From positions 1 through 5,141 of the forward strand of contig JAISAF010000395.1 of assembly GCA_031266855.1 (NCBI GenBank): DNA of 5,141 nt, given 5' to 3'. The DNA is from Spirochaetales bacterium. GTDB lineage: Bacteria; Spirochaetota; Spirochaetia; DTKZ01. Below the pieces are notes generated by a model that made no database searches, was not told the origin of the DNA, and was given only the letters and a program-made list of their open reading frames with translations. This document shows, piece after piece, positions 4,885 through 5,141 of this stretch. Position numbers and translations under genes: made by a program. How positions within the stretch are numbered: the first letter of the stretch is position 1; each line of letters opens with the position of its first letter.

Positions 4885-5029
4885 GGGCCGCCTACTGGCA
4901 GCCCGGCCGCTGGTGCGCGACAGCCGGTTGGTGATAAACGTGCACAGCGCGTTACGCGCTGTGTTTGGTGACAGACCTGCAAGCGTGGACGCTTGCTTCT
5001 AACCCGGCGTAGGCAGAGCCTGCGCCGGG
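4885..5029. other. Run of four strong hairpins, candidate structured RNA or repeat
   Basis: Four stems follow each other: GGGCCGCC/GGCAGCCC (4885-4904, one mismatch, loop TACT); CACAGCGCG/CGCGCTGTG (4943-4963, 9 bp perfect, loop TTA); GCAAGCG/CGCTTGC (4979-4996, loop TGGA); and CCCGGCGTAGGC/GCCTGCGCCGGG (5003-5029, 12 bp with one G-T pair, loop AGA). GGTGATAAAC (4930-4939) and GGTGACAGAC (4967-4976) precede the second and third stems at the same close distance, suggesting a repeated unit. CCGCTGGTGCGCG (4907-4919), the head of the ~115-bp repeat, is embedded between the first and second stems. No convincing reading frame covers it. Confidence 0.65.
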
Positions 5030-5047
5030 CGGAGGGACCTTTGTTAG

Positions 5048-5141
5048 CCGCTGGTGCGCGCGCCAGGGATTGGAGCGGAAAGCCCACAGGAAGCGCATCG
5101 GCGCTTCCGAGGACTTGGAGCGGAAAGCCCGGTTTTTTTGC
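5048..5141 (+). repeat. ~115-bp hairpin repeat, copy 3 (cut by the right edge)
   Basis: It begins CCGCTGGTGCGCGCG and carries the direct repeat TTGGAGCGGAAAGCCC exactly twice (5070-5085 and 5115-5130, 45 bp apart). The inner stem is a perfect 8-bp pairing, GGAAGCGC/GCGCTTCC (5089-5096 and 5101-5108, loop ATCG). The window ends inside the left arm of the terminal hairpin (T7-GC). Same orientation as copy 1. Confidence 0.85.

Noticed and set aside
4999..5047. CTAAC ... GTTAG around a strong stem, resembling an integron attC site
   Set aside because: The core sites do not fit RYYYAAC/GTTRRRY, the stem is not centred (13 unpaired bases on one side only), and other copies of the repeat head lack GTTAG. 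No integrase is present.

Overview
The window looks like chromosomal sequence from a host-associated spirochaete, most likely a Treponema-type organism. That is an inference from three things: moderate GC with AT-rich regulatory gaps, the relatedness of the acyltransferase to a spirochaete/deltaproteobacterial subgroup as I remember it, and very repeat-dense intergenic DNA. No marker gene proves the genus. Only four protein genes are supported; they cover a little over half the window, and most of the rest is structured repeat DNA.

Layout. 1-330 (-) is the N-terminal part of an AT-rich helical protein gene with a good promoter and ribosome binding site; it runs off the left edge. 342-663 is non-coding and dominated by copy 1 of a hairpin repeat (here called the ~115-bp repeat). 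664-1497 (-) encodes a PlsC-type acyltransferase and 1570-2991 (-) an (alpha/alpha)6-barrel glycosidase of the trehalase/GH63-like group. These two are probably one operon, read from an extended -10 promoter near 3025-3052, with a degenerate 9-bp tandem repeat in the 72-bp gap between them. 2992-3637 is a divergent intergenic region holding that promoter, copy 2 of the ~115-bp repeat (inverted), two 75-bp inverted-repeat elements (A and B) and a possible attenuator-like hairpin set. 3638-4672 (+) is a divergent transaldolase-family gene. 4673-5141 is non-coding: an inverted partner of the sequence upstream of the transaldolase gene, a third 75-bp element (C), a run of four strong hairpins, and copy 3 of the ~115-bp repeat, cut by the right edge.

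How the genes relate. The glycosidase and the transaldolase-like enzyme are both carbohydrate enzymes without export signals, so a cytoplasmic sugar-metabolism theme is plausible. The acyltransferase belongs to phospholipid synthesis and has no obvious link to the glycosidase beyond probable co-transcription. No CRISPR array, tRNA, rRNA, transposase, integrase or defence gene is visible. The most interesting content is the repeat families: three 75-bp elements of identical length and three copies of a direct-repeat/hairpin element whose stems change on both sides so that pairing is kept. Two of those copies stand in inverted orientation on either side of the two-gene operon.
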